64,000 nt of DNA, taken from the NCBI GenBank assembly GCA_029204225.1, contig CM055099.1:52943157-53007156 (forward strand), in the 5' to 3' direction. The position numbers were made by a program, and so were the translations under genes. The stretch's first letter is position 1. Each line of letters begins with the position of its first letter. Positions 46,319 through 57,211 of the stretch are shown piece after piece. The notes beneath the pieces were generated by a model. That model saw only the letters and a list, made by a program, of their open reading frames with translations. It had not been told where the DNA came from and did not search any database. The stretch is from Diphasiastrum complanatum (taxonomy: Eukaryota > Streptophyta > Lycopodiopsida > Lycopodiales > Lycopodiaceae).

Positions 46319-48110
46319 AGTTTTTATGAGTATTGGCGACGATTTATTGTAATCGCGAAAAAAAAACAATTTCCAAAAAGAAATATATATGGATCAATTA
46401 GGACATTATTTGTATAAAAATACTAAAATAATCAGATTTACAGCTTATCATCCTGCATTAGAAGATTTTTTTTTTAATGTCTTACTAGAAAAATGTCAAT
46501 TTCTAAAAGAGCATGAACTTTTGAGCCCCGACAACAGTAATCGCTCGTATTATACAGAATGCATATTGCGTGATTTCATTCGAAATGAGAAAGACATTGA
46601 GTGATACATTGAAGATTATTCAAATAAACAAATGCTTCAAAATGAACAATGACAATAAATTGTAAATATCTTATTGCAATATAAATCATTTTTGTGTGAA
46701 CCGTTATTTCAAGTCATATCTAATTATGAAAATAACGTTCAGGTATCATTAGGAACTGATACAAAAGATATGTCAAGTATTTCACATGAATTTCAATCAT
46801 TTGAAAATTTTTCATTGACAATAGAACAAGAAACTGCTTTTTCGATTTGATGTCAAATCGGTCAAGTACTTTTGTACTATCAGGTACACCAGGAAGTGGA
46901 AAAACGCATCTGATAAAATACCTAACATTCTCGCTTGAAAAAATGAACAAATCTATTTTGTTGTGCGCCACAACATGTGCAGCTATGTCTAGGCTTAGTA
47001 AATGTGCATTGACAATGCACAATTTATTTTTTATCCCTGTTAATGCTCTCTATATATGAAATTTGATGCCTACTAATGTGCGCTACAAAAAAATCTTTAG
47101 TGCTGATATCATTATTATCGACGAAATGTCAATAATGACTGCTCAAACGTTACAACTTGTCATACACCAAATAAATCAAGTAAAATCAAATCCATATCGT
47201 CTGCCTTTCCAAAATTTTATCTTGTTGTTAGTAGGCGGTCATGCACAATTGCCAGCAATATGTAAATATAAAATTGATAGTTTACATTCGATATCCACAT
47301 CTCCACATCTTTATGTTGGAAAATGGCGATTCAGATCCACTTGACTTATTCGATTCAACACGTGTCAAATGCCTTATATCTTTAATTTTTAAACACGATA
47401 AGATTTAGAAAGCCAAAATTAGAAGAAATCAATGATACATTGAATCAACAAATTATTCCAAAAGAAGAAGTTCTCAAAATGATTAGCTCTAACGTGATGA
47501 TAATATGCACACATAAAGAAAATGTCAAAAGATATAACAAATGTGCATTACAGAAACTCTTCGAAGAGAAAAACATCATAAATGTACCAGTCAAGACAAA
47601 TGCATCAGACAATCTAGAATTAAAATCATGGCTTGAAGACTCGTCATTTCATCAACTAGACCAAATTGAAAAGAATACAAAGATCATGGTTCTTGCGAAT
47701 CTAGACATAACAAACAGAATAGTTAATGGAACGACCAGAACGATTCAAAACTTTGCGCATTCAAATCAAATGAATGAAATCGATTCTATCATGATAACAA
47801 TCGATGGATCTGACAAAAAAATGAAAAGTATGCCATCAACTATTAGAAAAATGAGATACAATTCTAAAATATATTACAAAAGCACTTTTTCTTCAACATT
47901 AGCATACGCTATTACGGCTCATAAATCCCAAGGCATAACAATCAGTAACAATAAAATAATTGATATTTGAAATAGTTTCTGTCCAGGATTAACTTATGTT
48001 ATGTTACCTCGAGTGACAAGACGAGAACACATATTTCTCACATGCAAACTAACACCTGCAGATTTTAATCCAACACCAGCCATTATAAATCCAACAAGTA
48101 ATTAATATTG
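46310..48110 (+). pseudogene. Helitron linker and Pif1-type helicase, 3' half of the element
   Basis: It opens in the Rep-helicase linker (NMSFYEYWRRFIVIAKKKQF, DQLGHYLYKNTKIIRF, then ECILRDFI) and shifts frame near 46,840 into the SF1B helicase. Motif I is LSGTPGSGKTHLIKYL (about 46,880). Motif Ia is around CATTCAAMSRL. Motif II is IIIIDEMSIMT (about 47,112). Motif III is LLVGGHAQLPAI, with the usual Asp replaced by His. A second shift occurs at 47,345-47,395. The C-terminal half holds VMIICTHKENVKRYN, the motif V region YAITAHKSQGITIS and the motif VI region YVMLPRVTRREHIFL. It would unwind DNA 5'-3' during rolling-circle transposition. A probable donor (CAACAA|GTAATT) at 48,099 suggests transcripts continue into the exons downstream. 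Confidence 0.88.
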
Positions 48111-48232
48111 ACAATATAATCTGATTCTACAACATCTGAATGTTTGTAACACATTACTTGATTGTTCATTATTTTAGAAATACTATATCCAAAATATTTT
48201 ATTTCTAATTTTCCAATTCTACTTGAAAGCAG

Positions 48233-49090
48233 AGATCTAATAAGGCACTACAAGAACTTATAGAGGCTCAAAAGGTACATTGTTATAAATATCGTGAATC
48301 ATTTTTGAGACTCAAATAAAATACCTAAAAAAATAATACTTGTAACTATTCGAAATTCATAATTTAATTCTAATAACTACTTTTATGATGAAAACTTTCA
48401 CAAGCTTTTCCGAAAACTAAAAGAAGAAACTCAAAAACCGCAAGCTTTGACATCTGAAGATATTGAAGAATTGCAAATTTATCCTATGACGCGACAAATG
48501 TTCCTGTTAAATGCTTGCGGAATCGATCCGAACAATACAAAGATGGGTTTTAAAATAGTTATACTATGAGCACGTATATTACAGCACAAAAATGTGCGAG
48601 AGAAACCTATGTACATGAACATCACAGAGATCCTATAGAAGGTAACAAATCACTTCTATTTTTTTTTATTTATTTTCCATTCTATTCTTTTACTTTATTA
48701 CATCAAACATATGAAAGTCATATCATTTTCATAACATATTTCAAATTTTCAGGATTTTTGAAACACTTTTATAAACTATTTTCTATTCCGATCCCGGATT
48801 TGATCAAGACGAATAGGATGGTGATACAACATTTTAAAGCACATTCTAACAAAAGTTATTATGCAATTCGTAACCTATATTTCGATTACAACATTGCTTT
48901 TTCAAATTGGAAAACCATGTCTCGAGCATAATTAAATGCTATCAACACAGACTTAGGGAGTCAACTTGGCCACCTCTCTGACACCGGAGTTTGACTAACA
49001 GACGGTCCTATCACAATTGAAAACGTTTTGAAAATCTTAGAACAAGAAACTATTAACACATCGATTAAGACAACAACTGACACGCATCAG
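48233..49090 (+). pseudogene. Uncharacterised exons between Helitron helicase and GIY-YIG domain
   Basis: Splice-bounded coding pieces. A 42-nt exon lies at 48,233-48,274 (KALQELIEAQK, acceptor GCAG, donor GTACAT). A piece ends at 48,641 before GTAACA (KLKEETQKPQALTSEDIEEL, MFLLNACGIDPNNTKMGFK). An exon lies at 48,753-49,090 with acceptor TTTTCAG and donor GTTCAT (FYKLFSIPIPDLIKTNRMVI, SYYAIRNLYFDYNIAFSNWK, ENVLKILEQET). Composition, strand and gene order suggest a C-terminal extension of the Helitron protein or a second gene carried by it. I recognise no domain. Two or three stops lie inside. Confidence 0.5.
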
Positions 49091-49187
49091 GTTCATGTCT
49101 TTTAATCATTTTAATACTCAATTTGCCTACAATGTATTTTATACACAAATGTAAATACAAGCTTGCAACTAACAAATAACAAGTGAT

Positions 49188-49690
49188 AAATCTCGAATCT
49201 CCACAACCGATATCACAACGATCTTCTTCTAGCAAAGAGGTATGGCAAATTAACGCTATTTTTTTGTTCTAAATAAATATTTTTCTAACATTTAAAAAAA
49301 TTCTATTAATTTTGAATATTCTTTGCAGGATCTGACACCGCCACAGCCACCAAAACGCCTACGAGGCAGTTCTTCACAATCTACAAAATAGTTTCTCGAA
49401 TAGGCAAATCAATCTACATTGACCAAACAACAGATTTTGATAGACGCATGCGACAACATGCTCATAGACCACCGAAAGGGATGACCTACGACAAGACTCG
49501 CGGCAAATTTTCTGATCATTATAAAGCTCGGATATTAGAAATTATTAATGTCTCTTCAAGTGCAGATAGATTAGAAAAAGTCTATATCAAAATGTTTAGA
49601 TCTCAGAAAATACGAATTTGTAATAACTTAAGCAGTCGTCCATCGCTCTCGCGTAAATATCGGTATTTGAAACGTCGATCTTATATTTGA
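49188..49690 (+). pseudogene. Ser/Pro-rich linker followed by GIY-YIG nuclease-like domain
   Basis: Exon ending 49,239 (LESPQPISQRSSSSKE) is joined across a GT-AG intron (49,240-49,328) to DLTPPQPPKRLRGSSS in phase. In the next frame, from about 49,367, a GIY-YIG-type domain reads FTIYKIVSRIGKSIYIDQTT, then DFDRRMRQH, HYKARILEIINVSSSADRLE and KVYIKMF. These correspond to the family's GIY (TIYKI), YIG (YID), conserved Arg (RRMRQH) and Glu (LEKVYI) positions. The YIG glycine is Asp here. The linker and domain are out of frame by one base near 49,370, and the linker frame ends in TAG at 49,388. PPKRLR could serve as a nuclear localisation signal. GIY-YIG enzymes cut DNA strands using a metal ion. 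Confidence 0.65.
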
Positions 49691-49761
49691 AAATTGTTGG
49701 CACATTTTATTGATTCCCAATATTAATATAAATTCATATCTCTAGTTCAGTTACCTATTCA

Positions 49762-50970
49762 TTGTTTAGCGATATTTTGAATACTTTGCCATGTCTTGCT
49801 AACTTTAATGCAGGCGAAGCTGAGCCCTCAACAAGTGAAAGGGCCAAAAAAGAGGAGTATTTGGCAAAGCCACAACAACAATGCAAGGCAACCCCACCGG
49901 TCGAGCCAAGACCCTATATGGTTAATACACGGGAATCCAAAAAGTTCAAGAGGAAATACCCCCGAGAAATGAGGGGCAAAAAAGATGATATTGATCAGAG
50001 CCAGTATTCCACGAGGGCTGAGATCATTGCCACATTGCAACCACAACCTGAATGGTGAAATAAAATCTTGAAGGATAGTAGGAGGTTGCACGAATATCTA
50101 AGGGCACCATCCTAGAAGAGAATTGATCGCTTTTATATGTTGATCAAAAGAAGAAAGCCATGGCCAACGGAGCAAACACGCATTGAAGTTGTCAACTGGA
50201 CAATGATCCCAGGGGTTTTAGAAAGCTCATCAATGGATGTCCTGAGGCTACAGCTACTAGATTTTGGGCACAAATATAAATCCAATGCTGATTTATACAT
50301 GTGAGAGAGTGTCGAGTACTGCAGATCCATGGCCTTTTTCATAAATCAAGAATGCTACTAGGATTGAGGCTTAAACCCAATAAGGATCAACCCCAACATA
50401 GCCCTCTAGTCAGAAGATGACCACCAGATGATGGCCCGACTCTATTATAGAGCGGCCCTCATGTCCTCTCACTATGTCACAATGGTGGAAGACTGGAAAG
50501 AATTCAGGTTCATCGAAATGGTGCGAGACTACTTGGGCCCATTACCCTTCAAAAGCAAATTATGCTTCCAAGTATTTGAAGCCCTAGGAGAGAAGATGAG
50601 CATGAAAAAGCAATCCACAAGATGACAAGGTGAGCAAGAATCATAGAAGGTTCTCAAGCGTCTGGGCATGAATGTAAAGGCCATTGAGAGATCTCAATTT
50701 TTGCGAAAACAATTTTGTGGCGAATAAGCACTTGGTTTTATGAAAGCGACAAAAGATCTACTCTTTTTCAAGCACCAAGCAGAAATGACGTCATTCCATA
50801 TGTGTTGCAGTGGGTCTTGCAACAAATTAGGGGTAGATGATGTTGGCAGATTCCGAGGAATCCCCAAGATGCCGAGCCCAACTATTCTAAAGAGCACCTC
50901 TCACTCTAGACCGAGGATGTCCTTGAGGAAGAAGAGAAGAATGGGAATGAGAGCCGAGAATTACTAGTTA
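49762..50970 (+). pseudogene. Uncharacterised 400-codon pseudogene, single register
   Basis: One plus-strand frame stays recognisable from 49,762 to about 50,967 with about nine stops and no frameshift. It contains a Glu/Lys/Gln-rich start (STSERAKKEEYLAKPQQQ), a basic part (RESKKFKRKYPREMRGKKDD), then helical, aromatic sequence (LRLQLLDFGHKYKSNADLYM, MMARLYYRAALMSSHYVTMV, FIEMVRDYLGPLPFKSKLCF). It has no zinc knuckle or catalytic motif I can name. It could be a gag-like or transposon accessory protein. It begins only about 70 bp after the GIY-YIG frame, but its composition differs. Confidence 0.5.
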
Positions 50971-51057
50971 GGATAACAGTTTATTATCATGTGAGCCTCA
51001 TGGTGAATCCCAAGAGAAGGAATGACCATGTAGGAGCTGTTGGGAGAGAGGGGAAGA

Positions 51058-51412
51058 AGAATCAATGCTCAGGGCATCTACTTCGTTTATGTCATCTTCT
51101 CCAACTCTCTTGATCATCTGATCATCATTATATTATGAATGGTGTCCATAATATGTATATATACATAATATTACAGGTGTGTAGATGTGAAAATACAGAG
51201 TGGATGTGCTGTTTGCAAGAGATTGTGGGTCACTGCAGTAGTTGTCCACTCTGTTAGCGCAGCTGCATGGGGTGAGCATGAGAAGGGTGCGACGTCAGTC
51301 AGTACTGAGGTGAACATTGGTGATGATGCAAATAGTGGGTCACTCTTACGAATGGCCTTAGGATAAGATTTACAGGGTGCCTTAGCTTTTAGGGCACCTT
51401 CGGCATTCTGTA
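51058..51412 (-). mobile_element. LTR-like repeat, copy B (inverted relative to copy A)
   Basis: Reverse complement of 27,650-28,000 with roughly one difference in seven bases. It contains the same TATA-like tract (ATTATGTATATATACAT). No copia gag follows on the minus strand, so it is either a solo LTR or a fragment. Confidence 0.7.
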
Positions 51413-51539
51413 GGATAGTGTCCCCTTCTCGCCTGTCACCATAACCTGTGAAAAAACACAGTGTCGCGATTCTTTCGCCTTTTATTCGTCTGTGCGAATT
51501 TGCATGTAAATATGCAGGCTGCATGACAACGTTAGTAAA

Positions 51540-52095
51540 TATGCAACAAGAATGGAGGCGGATTAAAAATGGGATTTAGGAGAGTAGAAGGAGTAAATCC
51601 AACATGAGCTAGTATGTGTAGCCACTTGTAATAAATGTAGTGGTAGACCCCTCTTAAATAAAATAGAGTGAGCCACCTTTTGATGGTGACCTCTAGTGGA
51701 GGAACTAATTCCACTTGTGAATTATAATTTGTGGATTTGCCACTTAGGCTCCACATAGGCAGCTCTTTGGCTTATTTAAGAGCCCCCCCTCTCTTGTGAG
51801 GGAGCTTTTGGATTGTAATGTTCTTGCTCTTGCTTTAATAAGAAGATCTCCACGAGTTTTGAGCCTTCATCTTAGCTCCATGATCATGTTTGTGTTCTTG
51901 AGTGAAGCTTTCATGATCTTGCTTTCCTATCTTAATGTAGTTGTGGAACTAGAATAGAATTCTTGTATTAATTGTGTTTGTGGAAGTAGAGTGGATTAGA
52001 TTCTTGCTTTCTTGTTCTTGATTTGATACAAGCTTCAAGTAAAATAAATAGGCTGGATTTGTGTTGTAGATCTTGCATAATTCCTAACAGTCCAG
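51540..52095 (+). mobile_element. Possible solo LTR
   Basis: Promoter-like CTTATTTAAGAG (51,770) is followed by pyrimidine-rich CCCCCCTCTCTTGTGAGGGAG, a repeated TTCTTG-rich 3' part and an end near CCTAACAG. This resembles many plant LTRs (U3-TATA-R-U5). No matching partner or target duplication was found. Confidence 0.3.
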
Positions 52096-53039
52096 TTCTT
52101 GATGTTCTTGAGAAGCTCAAGAATCAAGAAATTTTTATTTCTTGATCATTGCAGGGCCACTAATCTTTCAAGTATATGATGAAAATTTAGTGGTCATTGG
52201 CAATTGTAATGATGTAGACATTGCTAGCAACCCTATGTATACATATTAAGATTTAGTAAAGTGATTTTTGGAGAGAAAGTCAGATCTGGACTACAAACAT
52301 TTATATTTCAGATGTTGTTATTCAATCGGAATTCTAATATGTTCAATCTCCAATAAATGCTGAGCATTGTCATGAAGCAAAATTTATCATTGACATCTAA
52401 AATGATTAAAATGTATCCAAGAATGAAAGTTTTGTTGTGTTGTGAGTATATATATTTTCATTGTTTTGGATCCAAGTTTGTCCAAACATGCTCCAGACGT
52501 GCTCGTGGCGTGCTCGTGGCATTTTGAAACTTTTTTGAAAAGCTCAATAAAATTGCCAACAAAAAAAACATGCCCTTCTATAGTCCAATGACATTGTAGA
52601 CCAAAAAAAGAAAAGAATAGAAAGTGCCAACTGTATATTTGCACGTGCATCACTTCCAAAGGCTTTTTTTTGCTAGATTTGTAGCCATGGGTGCCTACAT
52701 ACAAAATAAATTCAACACGTGATGAGGTTTGGAACGGAATCAAATTTAGCCTTTGTTCAAATTTCGGAAGAGCTTAGAAATAAGCTTGATGCTTTCTTCA
52801 TCATGTTGTCTCATTTTGTGGGCCATTGACTATTGTCACATATGAGCCATGCATTGAGTTTTATTGGTTTTTTACTATGTCGTCCTCTAGTTGACAAAAA
52901 TGTTCTTAGCCAAGCTTTACAACACTTACTTTGGTTGAGAATATAGAGAGTTCTCATCGTTCAATGTTTGGTCCATTTTTGACAATTTTTTATTTTTACT
53001 AAAGCACTAATGCATGTGTCTGTGTGCATGAAATCTTTT
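52096..53039. other. No recognisable gene
   Basis: AT-rich. CATGCTCCAGACGTGCTCGTGG and GCGTGCTCGTGGC near 52,490-52,520 form a small direct repeat. Confidence 0.4.
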
Positions 53040-53600
53040 GTTGGGGCTTGAGATGAGTATTTTAAATCTTGCATGACTGGTTTCATGAAAGGTACATCGA
53101 ATCTTGGCCTATTTTATACAAGAAAATATGGTGTACCTCAGTTGGAGGGTTATGTTGATGCTGATTGGGCTAGTAGTCTTGATGATAGGAGGGCACAAGT
53201 TATACTTTTGATATTGGTCCTGGTCTAGCAAAAAGCAATTACAATATTGCTTTCTATCAATGAAGCAAAAATATAAAGCACTATATTCAGCAATGGAAGA
53301 AGCAATCTGGCTATGACAATTGCTTGCTGAGATCGGTGTAACACAAACCAAAGGTACGATCATTTTTTAGTGATAGCCAAAGTGGAATACAATTAGCCGA
53401 TAATTATGTGTTTCATGCAAGGACAAAGCATATCAAGATAAAGTATGAACGCACAAGAAGCTTTGTTCAAAAGATGTGGATGTGGCTCATTGTAGTACTG
53501 CATTACAATTGGCTGATGTGTTTACGAAATCACTAAGCAAAGACAAATTTGAACATTTTAGAAAAAAGCTTGGCATAGAAGCAATAACTTGAAGTGTAAG
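53040..53600 (+). pseudogene. Copia RNase H remnant
   Basis: YVDADWASSLDDRR at 53,150-53,195 carries the first catalytic Asp of copia RNase H. After a frame change come KALYSAMEEAIWLWQLLAEI, FSDSQSGIQLADN and the KHIKIKYER block that precedes the end of copia pol. The second half shifts frame again. No LTR is evident after it. Confidence 0.82.
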
Positions 53601-54960
53601 AAAAAAGGCTTACCTTTCTATTTGCTTAAAAATTGTGATGGAGTATGTTTTTAATTTGATTAGCTTGTAATTATGGCTTGGCTTGAAATACAATTGCTTG
53701 GATGCTTGTGTGGAGAGTCGCTCAGGTGTTTTTCCTTTCTATGATTATGATTATCCAGGTGATTGCCGATTTCGGTATCGGTTTGATGACTTGCACCTAT
53801 CATTTCTAGGCTTGCCATTTATCGTTGCATATTTGCCTTGGTAAAAATCTTAGTAAATCTTAAAGTTACCATTTACAATATTTCTTACACAAAATTGTGA
53901 TAAGCCTAGGAGTCTCGATTTTTGAGAATATAAGAATTTTCATTTTGGGCATTTCTCCAAAATTGTAAGATTTTGATTATGTAAAATTTGAAAAATGTTA
54001 GAACTGTACTAAAAGGGCACATTTAAATTTTGAGGATGTTGGACAAATTTTGTTTTGAGCTGTCTTTAATTTGTATTAGAAAATGTGTAATATCTTAATT
54101 TCTATATAGTTTTTTGAAGGAAAACCAAGGCAATACAGAAACAAGTCGCTACATCATTTTTCATTTTACAAGATTCGGCGCTTTGTTCACATTCATATTG
54201 CACTTTGCATTTTCATAGTTCTCTCTATTGTGTTCTTTTTCTAATAGTTGTGACAATTTTGAATATAAAATAATCATAGCACCCAAAACATGAAACATTT
54301 GCACAAACATAATTGTAACATGGTAAAAACAAACACATATGTATTTAATCATTTGTGCTTAAATAGATAAGAGAAAAAATAGTATAGCTCCTTGTCTTTT
54401 GCTTCCCAAGCTTGTACAACGAATATTTAAGTTTAGTCATGTGTGGGAGACAATTTAGGTAAATAGCATAGACCGGGACACATTTTGGTGAGGAAAATCA
54501 CATGTTGTAAATGTAACTTCACAGTGATGATCACAAGCATCAGTAGGAACCTAGTCAATTAACGCAAAGAAACATCACACTTGCTATTTTGTGAAGAAAT
54601 CATTCACTAATTTTTGGTATATATTTTAGATTAGGCATAAAACACAACCTAAAAGATATGTCTATGAAAATATAAGATGCTAAAAATGATGTGTCAACCA
54701 TTGTGATAATTTTTAAAAAGGTCTAGCTAGAGTAATAACCAACTTGGAATGTTTGAATTAACAACATCTAAGACTTAAATGGATCCAAAAAAGATGAAGA
54801 AACTTTTAGCTCTTTTGCTTGATCTATTATGATGCTCTACTTGCATTTCCAGAGCTAGAAAGGAAATGTTAGACATTCACATTTAACTACTGGTAGATTA
54901 TCTAAATATCAGGTCTGTTTTACTCGATTACATGTAACAAGGAAATACAGCCTCACACAC
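53601..54960. other. No recognisable gene
   Basis: AT-rich sequence with no supported frame or repeat. It may include the 3' flank of the OXS3-like gene to the right. Confidence 0.4.
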
Positions 54961-54968
54961 GATAAAAA

Positions 54969-55748
54969 TTAACATCCTAAAAGGGAGATAGAAGGAGCTG
55001 CAACTGGTGATGGAGATGATTCAATCTGTATGTAGCCTTTGTTTGATGATGAAACTTTTCTTTCTGAGTTAGTCATCCAACGGGGTCTAGAGGACATCGA
55101 TGTATTACCACATAATTTAAAAGAGCTAAAACATTCCCAGTACTGTGCCATGTTGGCTTGTCAATAAAATTTGCTTATTCATAGCAACAGTCCCAATTTT
55201 GTCTTTGCATGAAAATATGTAGAGCAGAAAAAATGTACAAAGTAGATCCAGAAAACTTATGCAACGGAAGCGCTAGAATGCCTGTGAAAAAAACTTTCTC
55301 AATCTCATGAAATGAACCAAGAAAAAAGATAAAGCAGAAGTCGTCAGGCTCTGATAGAAAATCACGAATGATCAATGCATTGCCTCAGAGGAAGCGATTT
55401 TTCAAGGGAGCTCAGATCTTCTAGAGCCGGCCCGCGGAGAGGACTTTGAACTTCTTCCTCCGTACCTACGAGTGCCTCATTTGACGTGCAGGCGCTCTCT
55501 TCGCAAACTCCAATTGATGAACAAGGCGAAGAGGATCTTGACCTGGCACTTGGCGTGCTATCTCCGTCACAAGATCCTCTCTGTCCCTCGTTTTCCAGAA
55601 TCTTAAGAGGCATTGAAGAAACACTATGCATGTGACTGGCGTCAAACCCAACTTGGTCTGGTTTTTTGGTTTCAGTACTAGTAAAGGATCCCAGAGCTTT
55701 TTTGAATCTAAATGAAATTGAACTATTTGGTGAACAACTCCTCTCCAT
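54969..55748 (-). CDS. OXS3-like (OXIDATIVE STRESS 3 family) gene, partial model
   Basis: First exon 55,748-55,362 (128 codons), starting MERSCSPNSSISFRFKKALG. Near its end come SPCSSIGVCEES, an acidic EEEVQS, then GPALEDLSSLEKSLPLR. This matches the plant OXS3 signature of an SSSIG motif, an E/D-V-x-S segment and a G-x-L-x-SLE-x-SLP(I/L)(R/K) motif. Family proteins are small nuclear stress-tolerance factors. After LPLR the family continues RG-S-FY-GKS-SF. The frame here reaches a stop (QCIDHS), and a possible continuation is the segment after a TTTCACAG acceptor near 55,290. A further Ser-rich minus-strand frame (55,151-54,969: SSRPRWMTNSERKVSSSNKG) may be the last exon. GC content is higher than in the surrounding elements and the exon is open. 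Splicing is uncertain. Confidence 0.5.
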
Positions 55749-56040
55749 ATAAATTTACTTGCCAAGTGAATTATAATATTCCATACTTAAGGTGTCGTGA
55801 AGATTTTGTTTTACAAAGGGTTAAAATTTGATTGACACAAAAAGTCAATCTACTATCAAATGATGCCAAAAAAGTTATCATAGCACATTTCTTGAGTAAG
55901 AGTTGGTAAATTTTTGTTCATCGTTTACATAAGAGAACATTTTATCTAGATACTTTTATGGTGGTTTGAATAATTTTGGAATTTACTATTTTACCCTATT
56001 GACCTTGCCATAATTTTATATGGAAAGAGTCGGTCTCACG
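55749..56040 (-). other. Probable upstream region of the OXS3-like gene
   Basis: No frame. A clear TATA box could not be picked from the AT-rich sequence. Confidence 0.3.
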
Positions 56041-56049
56041 ATCACGAAT

Positions 56050-57025
56050 GGAGCACTTTCAAATTCAGAAGACTTAGAAGGCCTCAATTTCAGTGTTCAA
56101 TCAGAAAATGATATTTGGTGGTTGGCAACATTTCAGGTATAGCAGTTCCTTCGCATAATAAATAGGGATAATCATTTGAATCTCTATTTCATATGGAAAT
56201 CTTCTCTGTGTTAATATTATGAGAATAATCACATTATTGTATTCTCTTATAGGTGCTGAAAGAAGACCATGACATTCTCTCATGGATATTTAATAGAACA
56301 TCATATCTTGCCACCATAAAAAATCACATGGAGGGAGTTCCACTCAATATTCCTAGAATTGGCACTTTCAACATTGAATGACATTTAGCAAGAGATCTGA
56401 AGACATTAAAATGTATGTTCAATGTATCTCATGGTGCTAACTCTAAACACCCTTGTTTGTACTGCATGAAAAAACAAAAGACATGACAAGGAGTACATGA
56501 ATATCAAGAGATAGAGAAGATCCTAATTGAAAACCTGTACTACCGATTCCTCTACGAAATGTTCATATTTGTACATTGCATGTGGAGGTGCGTATTATAG
56601 AAAAAATAATATATCTTCACATCTTGTTTGCATGGAATTCCGAGCCATAGGTCTCTGCAAAGGAAGCTATTTCCAAATTAGAGGATGTGTTTTCCAAAGC
56701 AGGCTTACATAAAGGCAAAGAATGGAAAAATCTCATTGGCAAGAAAGAGCGGCATTTCATAAAAGTACACAACATGGCGGGACTAGCACAGAAGACAACT
56801 ATATACTGCAACTTTTCCAATGGTTTTACAGAAGAATCCAAATTCGTCATAATACAAAATCAACGGATTATAAAAAAATTCAAAAAGCATGCAAATTTAT
56901 ACAAGCCAGTAGGCTATAGACACACAATACAATTTTGTATATCAAATAAAACTATTTACAAAAAGTACAATTTAGCAGTATCTAATCTGCTTCTGATATT
57001 TTCTCCAATGAAAGTTGCAACTTAG
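56050..57025 (+). pseudogene. Transposase-like protein of unknown family
   Basis: Exon 1 ends SENDIWWLATFQ before GTATAG (56,136). A GT-AG intron (to 56,251) is followed by VLKEDHDILSWIFNRTSYLA, VPLNIPRIGTFNIE.HLARDL, then KTLKCMFNVSHGANSKHPCL (CLYC zinc-like pair). After a shift come LPIPLRNVHICTLHVEVRII and EAISKLEDVFSKAGLHKGKE, then a basic tail to 57,025. The WHLA-DLK-LK...GAN-HPC-YC and H-CTLH blocks are a pattern I associate with uncharacterised transposon proteins seen in plants and invertebrates; I cannot name the superfamily. One TGA sits where a Trp is expected (TFNIE.HLA). It runs tail-to-tail with the minus-strand gene at 57,212-58,267. Confidence 0.45.
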
Positions 57026-57211
57026 AATCATGCAACAATTTTTTTCTTTCGTATGGATCCAATAGCTCATAGTTTTCATGCTTACTCAAATCATCGTAAG
57101 CAGCATACAATGCAAAATGAGATGATTTGGCATGGAATTTACTGGTCCATATCCTAAAATTTTAACCGCAATGGTTTTTTTACAAAAATTATTTTATGCA
57201 CCTTATTGAAA

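Noticed and set aside
46847-49690. Pif1 helicase and GIY-YIG as part of an inserted giant-virus or other viral segment
   Set aside because: The Rep domain and linker upstream are those of a Helitron and the helicase motif order fits that protein. No capsid, packaging ATPase or viral polymerase was seen.
49690-49760. Helitron 3' terminus (hairpin plus CTAG) near TATCTCTAGTT
   Set aside because: CTAG occurs, but there is no convincing GC-rich hairpin 10-12 bp upstream, and the motif is too short to trust alone.
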